From Lachnospiraceae bacterium (GTDB lineage: Bacteria; Bacillota; Clostridia; Lachnospirales; Lachnospiraceae): a stretch of 41,447 nucleotides of DNA. The translations under genes and the position numbers were made by a program. The stretch's first letter is position 1. Each line of letters starts with the position of its first letter. The DNA is taken from contig JAKSRY010000021.1 in the NCBI GenBank assembly GCA_024403415.1, positions 1 through 41,447 on the forward strand, given 5' to 3'. Below, one piece after another: positions 24,303 through 34,369 of this stretch. The notes under the pieces were generated by a model. The model was not told where the DNA came from, made no database searches, and saw only the letters and a list, made by a program, of their open reading frames with translations.

Positions 24303-26060
24303 TTAGTTACCTCCAAACAATGCATCAAGACTTGACTGTATATCCAGCTCTAATTCATGCAATCTAGTTGCAATTCCTTCTACTGGTTCAGGTGCCTGAT
24401 ACTCATAGAAATATCTTGTCATAGGTATCTCATATCCAACCTTAGTCTTCTTCTTATCTATCCATGCATCTGGTGCATAAGGTAAAACTTCTCTTTCAAA
24501 ATATGTATCGATGTCTTCATTAAGTGGCACATTCTCTGTATCTCTAAGTGAAGCATCTGCCACTGGTTTATTCTTTTTAAGTACAGGCTGTCCATTCTCA
24601 TCTTTTTCGGGCTGTTCTACAACAATCTTACTGTAACCAAATTCTGTAGAATCAAAAATCTTGCTGTGACAGTAAACTCCATCCTTGTCACCATAGATTT
24701 TGTCATCAGAAAATTCACCATATGCTTGAGAGATTAACTCTCTACATAAGTCAGTAATATCATTTCTCTTTGTTCCAATAGATTTTCTTCTAGCCTCAGC
24801 ACAGTGTGACGCATCAATAAGCTGAACCTTACCTGCTCTATGTGCTGGCTTATTCTTGTTAAGTACCCAGATATATGTATTGATACCTGTATTCATAAAC
24901 ATATCAGTGGACATCTGAACGATAGCATCAAGCCAGTCATTTTCTAATATGTATCTTCTGATTTCAGAAGGTCCACTTCCAGCATCTCCAGAGAATAACG
25001 GTGAACCATTCTGTATGATTGCCATCTTTCCATTGGTAGCAAGCTTTGATAAACCATTGAGTACAAATAACTGCTGTCCATCTGATATCTTAGGAAGTCC
25101 CGGTGCAAATCTACCAAGTTCACCCTTTGCTGCTTCTGCCTCAACTGCTTTCTGCTCACGTTTCCAATCAATACCAAAAGGTGGATTAGAAATAATATAC
25201 TGGAACTGGTAACCACTAAACTGGTCTTCTGATAATGTGTCACCAAATCTCATATTGTTAGGGTCTCCACCACGTATCATCATGTCAGCCTTAGCAATAG
25301 CATATGTAGAAGGATTAAACTCCTGTCCAAAACAAGTGACATCTATCTCGGTATTTAGCTCATGGATTCGTTCTTCCATACAACTTAACATCTGCGATGT
25401 ACCCATAGCCATATCATACACAGTTACATTACCACCTTGAGATAAGTCTGCATCTGAAAGAAGTATATCCGTCATAAGATAAATAACATCTCTACTTGTA
25501 AAATGTGCTCCTGCTTCTTCACCAAATGATTCAGAAAACTTTCTGACCAACTCTTCAAAAATGTATCCACAATCTACTGTGCTGATTTTATCTGGGCCTA
25601 AATATCCCTTCTGTGAGTTAAACTCTTTTATAACAAGATATAGGGTATTAGACTCAACCATTCTCTTTATGATATTGTCAAAGTCGAATTTAGCAAGTAC
25701 ATCCTGTACATTGGCTGAAAATCCATTCAAATAGTCTCTGAAGTTTGCTTCGATATTTTCTGGATCTGCAAGCAATGACTCAAAATTATACTTACTAGTG
25801 TTGTAAAACTGATAGCCAGAGGCTTTTGTTAAAAAGCCATCAATTACAGCAAAACCTTTCACTTTCTCATACTGTTCCAGCACATCTTTATGAGTAGGCA
25901 ACAAGCAATCATGAAATCTTTTAACAACTGTCATTGGCAATATAACCAAACCATACTCATGAGGCTTAAATGGTCCTGCCAAATGTGTTGCTACATTCCA
26001 TATTACTGATGCTTTTTCGCTTATATTAGTTCCAACAATATTAAATTTTTCGTTTGCCAT
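24303..26060 (-). CDS. hsdM: Type I DNA methyltransferase subunit (HsdM)
   Basis: The 585-residue N6-adenine methyltransferase subunit has an N-terminal HsdM helical domain, then the catalytic fold with motif IV NPPF (SNPPFGIDWK near residue 293). Motif I, normally DPxCGxG, here reads VYDMAMGTSQMLS near 215, a variant I believe recurs in a Clostridia HsdM subfamily. Further blocks GQEFNPSTYAIAKADMMIRGG and GDAGSGPSEIRRYILENDWLDAIV are well kept. The start is supported by AAAGGAG. First gene of the hsdM-hsdS-DUF262-hsdR operon. The 127-base gap before it (26061-26187) should carry its promoter, but no strong -35/-10 pair stands out, so readthrough from the helicase operon is also possible. Confidence 0.95.
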   Translation of the reverse strand: MANEKFNIVGTNISEKASVIWNVATHLAGPFKPHEYGLVILPMTVVKRFHDCLLPTHKDVLEQYEKVKGFAVIDGFLTKASGYQFYNTSKYNFESLLADPENIEANFRDYLNGFSANVQDVLAKFDFDNIIKRMVESNTLYLVIKEFNSQKGYLGPDKISTVDCGYIFEELVRKFSESFGEEAGAHFTSRDVIYLMTDILLSDADLSQGGNVTVYDMAMGTSQMLSCMEERIHELNTEIDVTCFGQEFNPSTYAIAKADMMIRGGDPNNMRFGDTLSEDQFSGYQFQYIISNPPFGIDWKREQKAVEAEAAKGELGRFAPGLPKISDGQQLFVLNGLSKLATNGKMAIIQNGSPLFSGDAGSGPSEIRRYILENDWLDAIVQMSTDMFMNTGINTYIWVLNKNKPAHRAGKVQLIDASHCAEARRKSIGTKRNDITDLCRELISQAYGEFSDDKIYGDKDGVYCHSKIFDSTEFGYSKIVVEQPEKDENGQPVLKKNKPVADASLRDTENVPLNEDIDTYFEREVLPYAPDAWIDKKKTKVGYEIPMTRYFYEYQAPEPVEGIATRLHELELDIQSSLDALFGGN

Positions 26061-26187
26061 AATTAATTCTGCTCCTTTTATATGTAAAAGATTGAGTTCA
26101 ATTTGAAAGTAAAATCATATACCTAGATATTTTTTCGTATAAATACCTTTTTTCAGCACATAAATCACTTAAACTAATCAAAACACT

Positions 26188-29100
26188 CTATACTTCGTTG
26201 AAATATTGCTGAACATCTTTCCATACTTCTGAAATTGCATAATTACACAAACGATCAGAAATATAGATATTGTTATTGCACTTATCAATATTATATATTG
26301 CAGAATAGAAAATCACTTCTTTATTGTTTATAAAATACTTTCCATTCCTTTTCGTAATCATATACTTTGTTTCATGTAAAGAAGCAATTGCGTTTAGTCT
26401 CTCAACAAATTCTTCTGCCACTTTTGTCTCGATTGTTGGATTCACAAAACCATTTCTTATGAATTCAACAAACTTCATACCTAAAAATCTATCCAAATCT
26501 TCTTTATATTTTTGATTGCCAAAGTGTTGTATACAGTTAGGACAAGCTGTTGAGCAATCACATTCAGACAATATTTTAATAATTCTATCAAATATGTTAT
26601 CGATGAATTGACTTGCTCTACTTGCATATCCTGCACCCGAGCTTAAGCTATCATACAGATACACATCTGCATATAATTGTGTTCCTGCCATTCTTAATCT
26701 ATAGCCAGATTTAACATCGGTGTATTCGACATCCAATTCCCTACTAGTAGCAAGAGCTAATGCTTCAGCAAAAGTAGTAAGTGCTGGAATTAGCCATATC
26801 TTATACGGAGAATATAAATCCAACTTCGACGCATCCAATTTTATTTCCATGACCATCATATCTGTATTAAATTCATATCCTAAAAAGACATTCTTATAAT
26901 CATGAAAGCACTTTTGTGTGTCGTCTTTATAATATGGTATTTTATATGGTCTCTTCCTTTGCATCCTTTCCTTTTCAGAAACAGTAGCCGGTTCAATTGC
27001 TCCACATGTATAGCACAGTTCAAAGCCTTCATTATTAGGGCCTTGATTAACCATAACCAATTTCTGATTTTCTCTATTCTCTAGCTCTATATAACCAGAA
27101 GTACCAATCTTTTTTAATTCATGCCCTGATGGTAATGAAGCATATGAAGGTTCACTAGCATACGAGAGTTCCTGCATGTCTTGAGTTTCGGGAACATTTC
27201 TCCCGTTTCTTGCAGAAAATCCCCACGGTTTAATCATCTTATGATCTTCTAATTCATTTCCACACAAAGGGCAAGAATCATACTTGGCATCAACGCCAAA
27301 CCATCCACATAATTCACTCTTACAACATCTAACTATTTTTTTATTTTCTTCCAACTCAAGCCATGGTTTTGCGGCGCTATATTTTTCTTCTCGCTTAAAT
27401 TTCGTATAGTAGTTGAATAATCCTCCTGAAATATAAGTTTGTTTATTAACAACCAATCGCCTTCCGGGTGCATATTCACTCAAAGCAATATCTATACTTC
27501 TATCAGGACTTTCAACAACTACACCATCAAGGTTCTCAATCCAAAAATTGACTATATTCCTCGGAAAACTATAATTAGGAAGCATTCCTTCTGAAAACAA
27601 AACATCCATGAGCATGTATGTATTTGACCTATTATCTTCATTTTGTATAGGACTATATACAAACTCTGCTTCTTCGACTTTTCTCTTTAAGCCTTCCATT
27701 TTATTAAATAATTCAGACTTATATTCTTCCCAATCTAATCTACCATTAGGGATTATTCTCATCATTCTTTCGGTTTCTATTGGAGTATTAAATTCAACCC
27801 ATTTCAAGAAGTCCTTATAGTTAATATCTTGTGAACTATTAAAGAAATCAATTGTATATATCTCATCTAAACCTACTGCTTTTCCCCTCAGATATTCTTG
27901 AAGAAAAACAAGATTTACATGTCTTCGAATCAGCTTAGAATTGTCAGCATCTATCCACGGAATTCTTGGGCTTCCAGATATAATATCTTTCGGATGATTA
28001 AAATACCATGCATCATGAGGTCCGTTCTCAGTGTATGTTACAATTGATGAAACAGCCGCACCAGCTCTTCCTGCTCTACCTGCTCTTTGTTGATAATTTT
28101 CTCGCATTGGCGGAACATTTCTAAGGCCTACACTTGTTAATGAACCAATATCGATTCCCACTTCCATAGTTGTTGTACAACTAAGAACATCTATCGTTTC
28201 TTTTTCTTCTCCAACGGTTATGTCCCTAAATTCCAATTCGTATTTTTCTGTTGTACCCCAAACTTCTTTGTTTGAATCTTTATGCGAAAGCTGTGCAGTA
28301 TGTTCTTCAGTGATAATATTCCTAATCTTTTCACCTTCAATTGCCTTAAACACAGGTTTAGTCCATAACAAATATTGTGTCAGTTTAGATTTGTCTACTT
28401 CTTTTATATGTTTCTCACTTCCACAATATATACAATGTCCCCATAAGGTATATGTTGACATTCCAGAACATCTCTCACACTTATACCAAGTTGAATTCTC
28501 ACTTGTTTTTAATTCAAGCCTTGTTCCCATGATAAATCTTCTCTTATGCCCTCTGGTATTTGTATCCATCACCTTGGCAAGCCCCTCAAAACGCATAAGC
28601 AATTCATTTATTGATTCATCACTAATATTTCTTTCTACAAGTACTCTTCTTATATGTTCTGGGAATTTTAATTCTTCATCAATTCCAAGTTCTCCGCTTT
28701 CATATGAGCGTGTATTTCTCCTTACTTCATCTGGTATTTCTGGAAATACCGCAATTCTTCTAACCAATAGATATTGGATGAATGCATTATAGATATCACG
28801 AATTTCGTCAAAGGATAAATTTGTATTTTTACTAACCTTCTCGAGAATATCCTCTTCAAGATCCTCCCCTGCTTCACCACGTTCTGCTAATACAATCTGA
28901 CCCAATCCTAAATTATTATACGACCTAAAATTATCACTTATATTCTTAAGTAATAATTGATAAAACATCATAGGAGGGGTACCAATACTATCCTTCATTC
29001 TCCTGTACTTCATTCTTGAAGGTTCTGTATCCCCATAAAAATCGTCATATAATTTAAGTTGCTTCCTAAATAGCTCTTTTTCGTCTCCATAGAAGAACTC

Positions 29101-31467
29101 AAGTTCATTATCATAGACAACTTTCAAAAAAGCATAATATAAAAGATCGACGGTTTTTGAAGAATCCCTACTTTCATCTAGATATTTCTGTGCAAGAAAA
29201 ATGGCCTGTCTGCCAGCATCACCATCCGATGAAATAGTCATATCACGAGCCAATGTGGCAGCTCTTTGACGACTATCAGAAAATAGCAAAACTTTTCTTC
29301 CTTCATTCTTCAATTCTGGATTTTTAATAACTTGTGATTCAAACTGCTCTCTGACAATATTGGCAAAAGGTTCATTACCTCTTGTCACAAATGAAGTAAC
29401 TCTATTTTTATCTTTTCCACAATTAGGACAGGTTCCAAATGTGTATGCCTTACAAGAATCGTCATACAAATCGGTTCCTGGTATCAGTACCTTGATATAC
29501 CCGTCTTCACCCGCATATGACTCGTCTTCAAAAAGCATGCCATTTTTTGAGTTAATATATCCAATAACAGAATTATCTTTTGATTTTCCTTTTATTTTTC
29601 CTATCTTAAAGAAATCAGTTCTTTTTTCTGGCATTAACCACAAATGAATTTCTTGTGGGTCTTTTAACAATTTATTTTTTCTAGGCCATAAAAAATGGAA
29701 ACTTTCAAAATCATAATCATGCCTATCAATAAATGCCTTTATATACAACGTACCGCATTTTCTATCCATCATTAATTCAAACATTCTTGAACCACAGCAT
29801 GGGCAAAAGTCTGTATTTTTATCTGAAATATGTCCCAATTGTATCCCCATTCCAGAATGAGATTCAGTGCAATTTGGGTTTAAGCACGCAAAAATACCTT
29901 GCAAACCTCGGAACATCATATGAACCTTGGATCCCAAGAGAATCTTTCCCGTCGAAGATTTCGCCATTATTCCTAGTTGCAAAACTGCTTCAAGCGCTTT
30001 TTCTGCCAATTCAGATGGCACTTCATCCAAAAAAGATTCTTTTGCAATATCTTTTAGTGCCTTTCCACCGGACTGACAAACAAGTAGTACTTTTTTAAAT
30101 ACTCTTTCAGAAGACAACGTATCATATAACCATAACCTTATTGAATCTTCATCATCTTCTGGCATACACCCCACATTATTCCTTTGAGCTATTTTTCTAA
30201 TCTCTTCATATTGTTTAGAAATACTTCCTTGTAAATTTTCTAATGATAAGCTTGCATAAAACGAGGCATCTTCCATTGTTCCTCGACCATCATCAACGAT
30301 GCTCTCGATTGTTTCCCTAATAATAGAAAAACTCTCATCCCCATTTCTTCCTGTTAATTCATTAGCAAACTTTTGGATTGCATCATCATTATCTGTAGCC
30401 ACACTGGCGCTAGTCAAAATACACTGTATTTTATCTGCATCGATTCCTAACCTATCCATAAGCCTTCGAATAAGCAACGAAACCTCACCGCCTGGTGCCC
30501 CTCTATACATATGAGCCTCGTCAATTACCAACAATAATTTGTTCTCTTCGTTACAATTAAGCCAATCGATTGTCTTTTCCCAAATGATTGACTCAATCGG
30601 ACGCATCAACATATATTCAAGCATACTGTAGTTTGTAATCAAAATATCTGGACAAATATGCTGCATCTCATATCTTGTATAGAGTTCGGCGTCTCGCGCA
30701 TTAGTAGCCTGAGTTCCCGAAGCCAAATGATTGGCAAATTCTTCAAGATTCTTTGAAGGAATTCGGCCAATTTTTTCTAATTCAGAAAGTGAAGGATTTT
30801 TAAGGTAGTTATCCCTGATTACTTTAGCCAACTTCTTGTTTTTCTCATAATCATTACTACCCGCATACGGTGTTCTTCCTGTGTACATTCCAAATCTTGC
30901 ACGTCGGCATTCTGTGTTTTGAGAAAGGATAGTGTGATATGCATCATCTTTTCTACCAATGATGTTTCGCATTCGACCAAGTTGATCTGAAACTAAGGCA
31001 TTCATTGGATATAAAACTAAGGCTCTTATTCCCTCTTGTTTCCATGATTTTTTTCTATTGTGTGCTTCTAAAATTAATTTAGTCAAAATAGGCCATAAAA
31101 AGCACTCCGTTTTGCCTGAACCTGTACCAGTAGTAACAATAATATTCTTATCCGAAAAATAATTTTCCACTGCCTTTATCTGATGAAGAAAAGGTGTTTT
31201 ATATACACCAAGTTTTTTATCAGCCAGTTCTTCTAAAATAGCTTTAACTTCAGCATTAATATTAGCTTCAGCAAATCCTATAGGTGATTGCTTATATACT
31301 TTGGCTATTTCAACATATGGCTCTTGATATATTACTCCAGCAGTATCAAGTAATTCATTTGAAACACTTAATAGTAAATCATTCTCGGCAAAATATTGTG
31401 CCTTAATATAATCTGCTAGCTTTCCTTTTAAATTGTCATGTGTTTTTCGAATACCAATTTCAGGCAT
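26188..31467 (-). CDS. Large DEAH helicase with DUF1998-type C-terminus
   Basis: A 1759-residue SF2 helicase. Helicase lobe 1: TTGTGSGKTECFLWPIL (Walker A, near 112), LVLYPMNALVSDQ, LLVIDEAHMYRGAPGGE (near 315), LTSASVAT. Lobe 2: LLFSDSRQRAATLARDM, SCTTTMEVGIDIGSL, and QQRAGRAGRAG (arginine finger block, near 1126). Several zinc-ribbon pairs are inserted: CLNPNC/CPCC near 527-556, CERC/CIYC near 998-1014, CPLC near 1400. The last 200 residues have the DUF1998 pattern (SSGAGYASRA, then CDCSTACPNC near 1640). This architecture is shared by DruE (Druantia), MrfA and DrmA/DrmB-type proteins. Start at the ATG behind ATGGAGG; another ATG 12 bases earlier overlaps the upstream stop. Last gene of a coupled four-gene operon. 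Confidence 0.9.
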   Translation of the reverse strand: MPEIGIRKTHDNLKGKLADYIKAQYFAENDLLLSVSNELLDTAGVIYQEPYVEIAKVYKQSPIGFAEANINAEVKAILEELADKKLGVYKTPFLHQIKAVENYFSDKNIIVTTGTGSGKTECFLWPILTKLILEAHNRKKSWKQEGIRALVLYPMNALVSDQLGRMRNIIGRKDDAYHTILSQNTECRRARFGMYTGRTPYAGSNDYEKNKKLAKVIRDNYLKNPSLSELEKIGRIPSKNLEEFANHLASGTQATNARDAELYTRYEMQHICPDILITNYSMLEYMLMRPIESIIWEKTIDWLNCNEENKLLLVIDEAHMYRGAPGGEVSLLIRRLMDRLGIDADKIQCILTSASVATDNDDAIQKFANELTGRNGDESFSIIRETIESIVDDGRGTMEDASFYASLSLENLQGSISKQYEEIRKIAQRNNVGCMPEDDEDSIRLWLYDTLSSERVFKKVLLVCQSGGKALKDIAKESFLDEVPSELAEKALEAVLQLGIMAKSSTGKILLGSKVHMMFRGLQGIFACLNPNCTESHSGMGIQLGHISDKNTDFCPCCGSRMFELMMDRKCGTLYIKAFIDRHDYDFESFHFLWPRKNKLLKDPQEIHLWLMPEKRTDFFKIGKIKGKSKDNSVIGYINSKNGMLFEDESYAGEDGYIKVLIPGTDLYDDSCKAYTFGTCPNCGKDKNRVTSFVTRGNEPFANIVREQFESQVIKNPELKNEGRKVLLFSDSRQRAATLARDMTISSDGDAGRQAIFLAQKYLDESRDSSKTVDLLYYAFLKVVYDNELEFFYGDEKELFRKQLKLYDDFYGDTEPSRMKYRRMKDSIGTPPMMFYQLLLKNISDNFRSYNNLGLGQIVLAERGEAGEDLEEDILEKVSKNTNLSFDEIRDIYNAFIQYLLVRRIAVFPEIPDEVRRNTRSYESGELGIDEELKFPEHIRRVLVERNISDESINELLMRFEGLAKVMDTNTRGHKRRFIMGTRLELKTSENSTWYKCERCSGMSTYTLWGHCIYCGSEKHIKEVDKSKLTQYLLWTKPVFKAIEGEKIRNIITEEHTAQLSHKDSNKEVWGTTEKYELEFRDITVGEEKETIDVLSCTTTMEVGIDIGSLTSVGLRNVPPMRENYQQRAGRAGRAGAAVSSIVTYTENGPHDAWYFNHPKDIISGSPRIPWIDADNSKLIRRHVNLVFLQEYLRGKAVGLDEIYTIDFFNSSQDINYKDFLKWVEFNTPIETERMMRIIPNGRLDWEEYKSELFNKMEGLKRKVEEAEFVYSPIQNEDNRSNTYMLMDVLFSEGMLPNYSFPRNIVNFWIENLDGVVVESPDRSIDIALSEYAPGRRLVVNKQTYISGGLFNYYTKFKREEKYSAAKPWLELEENKKIVRCCKSELCGWFGVDAKYDSCPLCGNELEDHKMIKPWGFSARNGRNVPETQDMQELSYASEPSYASLPSGHELKKIGTSGYIELENRENQKLVMVNQGPNNEGFELCYTCGAIEPATVSEKERMQRKRPYKIPYYKDDTQKCFHDYKNVFLGYEFNTDMMVMEIKLDASKLDLYSPYKIWLIPALTTFAEALALATSRELDVEYTDVKSGYRLRMAGTQLYADVYLYDSLSSGAGYASRASQFIDNIFDRIIKILSECDCSTACPNCIQHFGNQKYKEDLDRFLGMKFVEFIRNGFVNPTIETKVAEEFVERLNAIASLHETKYMITKRNGKYFINNKEVIFYSAIYNIDKCNNNIYISDRLCNYAISEVWKDVQQYFNEV

Positions 31468-31478
31468 AGAATCCTCCA

Positions 31479-32504
31479 TTATGAGACAACAACAGCTCCA
31501 AGATTTACTATTTCATTTATAACCAACTGCTTAAATTTAGCAGGAAATACACGAGAAAATTTTGCATCACAATGCAAATTTGGCCATGATAAACTATAAA
31601 GCAACTTATTTTCATACTCTGGCAATCTACTTGGATATTTCAATACAAAGTAATCTCCCATATCCTTCATCTTAAATTCAGCAGGCGTTTTGTTACTCCT
31701 GTTTAAAGCGTACATAATTCTATATTCTTCGCGATTATCCATATACCAAGGGTCCAGAGTAGATATTAATTCCCTTCCAGCTTCTTTCTTTAACAGAAAA
31801 TAACCAGGTTCAAAAGTATTCATATCTCTTAAAAGATATAATCCATCCTCACACTTTTCTTTATCAAACGGTACCCACGATTTAGCATAACGACCTTTCA
31901 TGCCAACCTTAAAAATTTCATATTGACCAACAATACGCCTTTCACTCCAATCAAAATGTTTACGTATATGTTCACAATAATCATCACCACTAATGGAGAT
32001 TAATCTATTCGGCTTTATAGCTTCTTTATTTTTACTCTCAGACCATTGTGATAAACCAATTGAGATGCAATTTCTATCATAAGTACTATTCCCAAATACA
32101 TGAATCCATTTATCATAAGCTACACTTTTTGCCGGTACTGGAGCTAATAATCTACCATCTATTTCAGCAATTTCTCCCAAATATATCATTTCCTGAATGA
32201 TTTCACCTGCCAAAACACTTGCCTTGTCTTTATCCTCATCATTTATCCACCCATCCATTGTAGGGAATAAACCCAAAAAACCACTGGCAACTTTATATAA
32301 GTAGCTCTGAACGTACATTATATCTGGAAACTTTTTCTCTATATCGGAAGAATAATCACTTATAGAATTTCCATATAACAACGTCCTCACCCAGCATGCT
32401 AATCCTGAATATATAAGACGCTGATTATATTCCTTTTCCATTTCCTCTTCATATTTAAAAATATTTAGATCAATTGACATCTGTCTTTTCAAAGTATTAT
32501 TCAT
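31479..32504 (-). CDS. Helicase-operon component of unknown family (341 aa)
   Basis: A 341-residue soluble protein with no motif I recognise: no P-loop, nuclease, methyltransferase or membrane signature. It is helical at the N-terminus (residues 10-120, for example EEEMEKEYNQRLIYSG) and then mixed alpha/beta with many aromatic residues (WVPFDKEKCEDGLYLLRDMN, YSLSWPNLHCDAKFSRVFP). Its ATG overlaps the stop of the coiled-coil gene (ATGA) and its TAA shares a base with an ATG of the helicase frame, so it is translated in step with both. It is about the size of a DNA-end or adaptor subunit, but that is a guess. It belongs to the operon and presumably works with the helicase. Confidence 0.7.
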   Translation of the reverse strand: MNNTLKRQMSIDLNIFKYEEEMEKEYNQRLIYSGLACWVRTLLYGNSISDYSSDIEKKFPDIMYVQSYLYKVASGFLGLFPTMDGWINDEDKDKASVLAGEIIQEMIYLGEIAEIDGRLLAPVPAKSVAYDKWIHVFGNSTYDRNCISIGLSQWSESKNKEAIKPNRLISISGDDYCEHIRKHFDWSERRIVGQYEIFKVGMKGRYAKSWVPFDKEKCEDGLYLLRDMNTFEPGYFLLKKEAGRELISTLDPWYMDNREEYRIMYALNRSNKTPAEFKMKDMGDYFVLKYPSRLPEYENKLLYSLSWPNLHCDAKFSRVFPAKFKQLVINEIVNLGAVVVS

Positions 32505-34369
32505 TGTTCTATACTTTCTAACAATTCCTCTGATATTTTTATTTCATTTTCAATCAAGTTGTTTTTTAGTATCTTCTTTTGATTAGCATCTAATAGAACC
32601 AATGTTTCAAGACTCAGCAAATCTTCATATACCTTTTCCTCATTATGGTCTGTCAATTCCATTATTCTTGAAAGTATATATCCTCTTGTCTGTGGATACA
32701 TATCTGAAATATTTATCCCTTTCAGCAACTTCAAAACATTTTTATGGACATTGTTCGTTTTACCTATTTTATAAACAGGAAATACCTGTGATGAATCGGC
32801 GAAAATCAACTCCCCTATGTTTTTCATAGAAGTTACATTCACTTTCAATAATTGAATGTAATTGTAGAAGTAATGATATACATATTTGATACATTCAGTA
32901 CTTTCTGCACATAGAATAATCTGCTTGTCTATTTCTTCTCTAAAAACAGGCAACAGTATTTCCTCATTCATACGTCCAAACGCATCTTCAATAATAACAG
33001 TCTTTGTATCTGCTTCTTTGATTGTTTCTATTAACCCATCGGTGCCATCACAGCCAATGGATATAGAGATTATTGTAGGTCTTTCAGCATAACGAACCGC
33101 AATCAGCGCTTCTGCTACACGTCTAGAACCAAAACCACACAATAATGGTACTAGCCCAATATCAATTGCTGCATTAAAATAATGATCTATCGAACTATCC
33201 TCTGGCTCATTTCCTACAACATCCATATTGATTCCCACTGAAACATTATACTGTTTATACTTTTCATATTTTTCAGCTTCCGGAACAGCTTTTCCTTTAT
33301 GAACTAAAAAAGAGTTTGAAGCTATTTCGTCTAATTTTGGGAGATTATTTTCTTTACTATTATCTAGCATGAGCTCCTTATTAATATCATTATTTTCTTC
33401 AAGTTGCTGAAGAATTTCCTTTTGAGTCTCTATTTTTTCTTCAGTACTCAACAATTCTTCCCGCATCTTGGCTATTTGTTCTTCAAGTTCTTCTTTTTTC
33501 TTAATCAGCTTCTCTTTTTCTTCTTTTAATGCATTATTAGTAATAATCTGTTCTTTATTAGCTCTTTCAATTTCCCTCTTCCATTCATTTTTATATTTTT
33601 CTTTATCTTCATCGAATTTATGAGTCAGTCGTTCTATTTCTGATTCCTGATTACTAATGATTAACTTATTTTCCTCAATAGTCTTTTCATGCTTAACTAT
33701 TGTCTTTCCCATATATTCAATATCTTTGTTCAATTTGGAAATACTACTTGAATATTCTTTTCGTAGTTCTTTTACTGTCCTATCATGCTCCAATCCCTGT
33801 TCTTTTAATGCTCTCGCAATTTCCTCTTGCTTTAATCTCTCATATTCTTCTTTCTTTAATTTTTGCTTCCATAGAAACAATATTTCATTTTTTCTTCCAT
33901 CTTCTATATCAACATCAGACAGTTTTAGTTGCAAAAAGAATAAATCAATGTCTATTTTGTTGAATTCATCCATCAACTCAAACTCTTTAAGGATTTCCAC
34001 ACACTTTATTGGCTCCATATCCTTAAAATTTTCTGAAGTTAATTTTTCTTTTTCATATGTTTTCAAAAAATCCTCAAAATTATTTCTTATGGTGTCCACC
34101 TGATCAAAAATAATTTTTTTAATCATAAAATCGTCATTCATATACAATTTGAATATTATATTGGGCAAATTTTTCTTAACATTCTGGTCTCCTGGATTCA
34201 TTTTACCTAACAAAGAGATATATTTTGAATATGATTTTATGTGTTTCTTAAAAGGAACCAGTAAAGTATCTAATCTAATTTCACTAATGACCAATCTAAC
34301 TTCCTCTTCAGTCAAAATATCTGAATAATCATTTAAGGATTTATTCATTACAATATTGTTCATTGTCAT
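32501..34369 (-). CDS. Coiled-coil protein with degenerate ATPase-like domain (622 aa)
   Basis: Three parts. Residues 1-165 are helical. About 170-345 form a long charged coiled coil (heptads such as KKEEYERLKQEEIARALKEQ). About 350-622 look like a RecA/AAA-type core that has lost its nucleotide site: PLLCGFGSRRVAEALIAV near 405 stands where a P-loop GxxxxGKS would be but lacks the Lys, followed by TVIIEDAFGRMNEE near 455 (Walker B-like) and QIILCAESTE (sensor-like). This resembles the shape of McrB- or SMC-like defence proteins but is not assignable. Bases 33814-33905 recur exactly at 36442-36533. Coupled by ATGA overlaps to both neighbours; GGAG lies before its start. Confidence 0.75.
   Translation of the reverse strand: MTMNNIVMNKSLNDYSDILTEEEVRLVISEIRLDTLLVPFKKHIKSYSKYISLLGKMNPGDQNVKKNLPNIIFKLYMNDDFMIKKIIFDQVDTIRNNFEDFLKTYEKEKLTSENFKDMEPIKCVEILKEFELMDEFNKIDIDLFFLQLKLSDVDIEDGRKNEILFLWKQKLKKEEYERLKQEEIARALKEQGLEHDRTVKELRKEYSSSISKLNKDIEYMGKTIVKHEKTIEENKLIISNQESEIERLTHKFDEDKEKYKNEWKREIERANKEQIITNNALKEEKEKLIKKKEELEEQIAKMREELLSTEEKIETQKEILQQLEENNDINKELMLDNSKENNLPKLDEIASNSFLVHKGKAVPEAEKYEKYKQYNVSVGINMDVVGNEPEDSSIDHYFNAAIDIGLVPLLCGFGSRRVAEALIAVRYAERPTIISISIGCDGTDGLIETIKEADTKTVIIEDAFGRMNEEILLPVFREEIDKQIILCAESTECIKYVYHYFYNYIQLLKVNVTSMKNIGELIFADSSQVFPVYKIGKTNNVHKNVLKLLKGINISDMYPQTRGYILSRIMELTDHNEEKVYEDLLSLETLVLLDANQKKILKNNLIENEIKISEELLESIEQ
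33814..33905. repeat. 92-bp direct repeat, copy in the coiled-coil gene
   Basis: Identical to 36442-36533 in the same orientation. It encodes the start of the coiled coil (RKNEILFLWKQKLKKEEYER). The other copy is fused to a GNAT fragment. Confidence 0.92.

Noticed and set aside
28220-28792. 190-codon plus-strand frame inside the helicase gene
   Set aside because: Complement of a clearly conserved helicase region; composition is that of an antisense shadow.
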